6,485 bases of DNA from an uncultured Prevotellaceae bacterium. GTDB lineage: Bacteria > Bacteroidota > Bacteroidia > Bacteroidales > Bacteroidaceae. Each line of letters opens with the position of its first letter. Position 1 is the stretch's first letter. The notes beneath the pieces are model-generated. The model made no database searches, was not told where the DNA came from, and saw only the letters and a program-made list of their open reading frames with translations. This document shows, piece after piece, positions 5,798 to 6,485 of the stretch. The stretch is taken from contig CAMZHB010000101.1 in NCBI GenBank assembly GCA_947306605.1, positions 1 to 6,485 of the forward strand, read 5' to 3'. Position numbers and translations under genes: made by a program.

Positions 5798-6485
5798 CTA
5801 TGCGCAATACAATCTTCGTTGCAACTCAAAGTAATGGGCTCGTATATCGGCCACAGACATCTGCAACCTTTCCTTCGCATCACTCATTGAGTTAAACTTA
5901 ATGGTGATAAAGGTCTTCAGGTTGTCTGAACCCAGTTCCTTGAAACCGTTGCTGATATAGTATTGTAGAATAAGGTTGTCGAAATCTCTCTGCTCCTTGC
6001 CCAACGAATCCACATATTTCTTCTTCACAAGTTCTACTCGCTTTGCTCTCTCTATTGGTGTTGAGTCATAGGCAATGTATTCAAGCACATCGAGCAAGTC
6101 ACACTTCTGCATTTTCAGCATGTTTTTCAGAAGATTCAATTTGTCCTCTGCGAAGCCTGCTTCATCAAGCGTTCTCAAAAGTTGCTCACGGGTTTCGGGG
6201 TTAGCCCATTTCTCTCTGAGGTCATCTGCACCTGAGAAGAAATCCGGAACCCTGCCAAAGAGTTTCTTTACATATTCATCAAGACTGATAAACTCGTCGC
6301 CAAAGAAAATCTTCTGCTCCCACGTTGTTTCAAGTGTCAGTCTTCTTCCATCAGACAGCTTAATGTCTATCAGGCTTGTTTTTGGCCCTTCACACGTACA
6401 AGGCAGATTACCGCAAACCGGACAAGCTTTTGGCAGTTCCCAACCTTCTTCGTCTTCGCCTAAAGCTCCTCCTCCGTTGTCATCA
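5798..6485 (-). CDS. hsdR: Type I restriction endonuclease R subunit, C-terminal part (5' end beyond window)
   Basis: The reading frame is open from the right edge (first full codon at 6484) to TAG at 5798, giving 228 residues with no internal stop; the true start lies outside. Residues about 39-228 match the EcoEI-type HsdR C-terminal domain: LSDGRRLTLE, FFGDEFISLDEYVKKLFGRV, DDLREKWANPETREQLL, LDEAGF, KCDLLDVLEYIAYDS, PIERAKRVE, KEQRDFDNLILQYY, and the end region ADIRAHYFELQRRLY. In this family the N-terminal nuclease and SF2 helicase motor translocate and cut unmodified DNA, and the C-terminal domain contacts the M2S methylase core. Residues 21-31 hold a cysteine cluster, CPVCGNLPCTC, in the acidic/Gly linker before the domain, possibly metal-binding. 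GC is about 40-42%, far below the left neighbours, which suggests horizontal acquisition. hsdM and hsdS would be expected beyond the right edge. Confidence 0.82.
   Translation of the reverse strand, partial: DDNGGGALGEDEEGWELPKACPVCGNLPCTCEGPKTSLIDIKLSDGRRLTLETTWEQKIFFGDEFISLDEYVKKLFGRVPDFFSGADDLREKWANPETREQLLRTLDEAGFAEDKLNLLKNMLKMQKCDLLDVLEYIAYDSTPIERAKRVELVKKKYVDSLGKEQRDFDNLILQYYISNGFKELGSDNLKTFITIKFNSMSDAKERLQMSVADIRAHYFELQRRLYCA

Noticed and set aside
5401..5800. Attachment site, tRNA or insertion-sequence end at the composition boundary
   Set aside because: I looked for tRNA-like folds, terminal inverted repeats and flanking direct repeats and found none of convincing length.
5671..5883. 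70-codon minus-strand frame overlapping the hsdR 3' end
   Set aside because: Out of frame with hsdR, which has a clear C-terminal domain and its own stop at 5798.

Overview
The window looks like a chromosomal segment from a Bacteroidales bacterium, most likely Prevotella-like. Three things point there: exported proteins ending in Bacteroidetes-type C-terminal tails (DLHGR...LPAGTYVV...KFIKH and YNLAGQRV...KGILIVDGKKVL), start regions without obvious Shine-Dalgarno sequences, and TAnnTTTG-type -7 promoter boxes. No species call is possible from the sequence alone.

Left part (1-5400, roughly 57-65% GC in lines counted by hand). Two gene pairs diverge from a 184-bp intergenic region (2664-2847). 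Leftward are a secreted CotH-family kinase (675-2663) and, 13 bp further on, an exported helix-hairpin-helix protein that runs off the left edge (1-661). Rightward are a secreted PI-PLC X-domain phosphodiesterase (2848-4491) and, 18 bp further on, a cation diffusion facilitator transporter (4510-5400). Both divergent lead genes have the same plan: signal peptide, catalytic domain, beta-trefoil-like accessory domain, C-terminal tail. This suggests two extracytoplasmic or surface enzymes, each co-transcribed with an envelope protein. A functional link between the four is inference.

Middle (5401-5797). About 400 bp without a convincing gene. It holds an orphan promoter-like box, short inverted repeats, a weak hydrophobic micro-ORF, and a long imperfect hairpin just downstream of the last gene.

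Right part (5798-6485, about 40-42% GC in counted lines). The leftward C-terminal 228 codons of a type I restriction endonuclease R subunit (EcoEI-type C-terminal domain) enter from beyond the right edge. The sharp composition drop suggests that a horizontally acquired restriction-modification module begins here, with the M and S genes expected outside the window.

The genes belong to known families. The most notable points are the modular architecture of the exported kinase and phospholipase, the HhH plus probable beta-barrel protein with degenerate hairpins, and the composition boundary beside hsdR. I saw no clearly undescribed multi-gene system.
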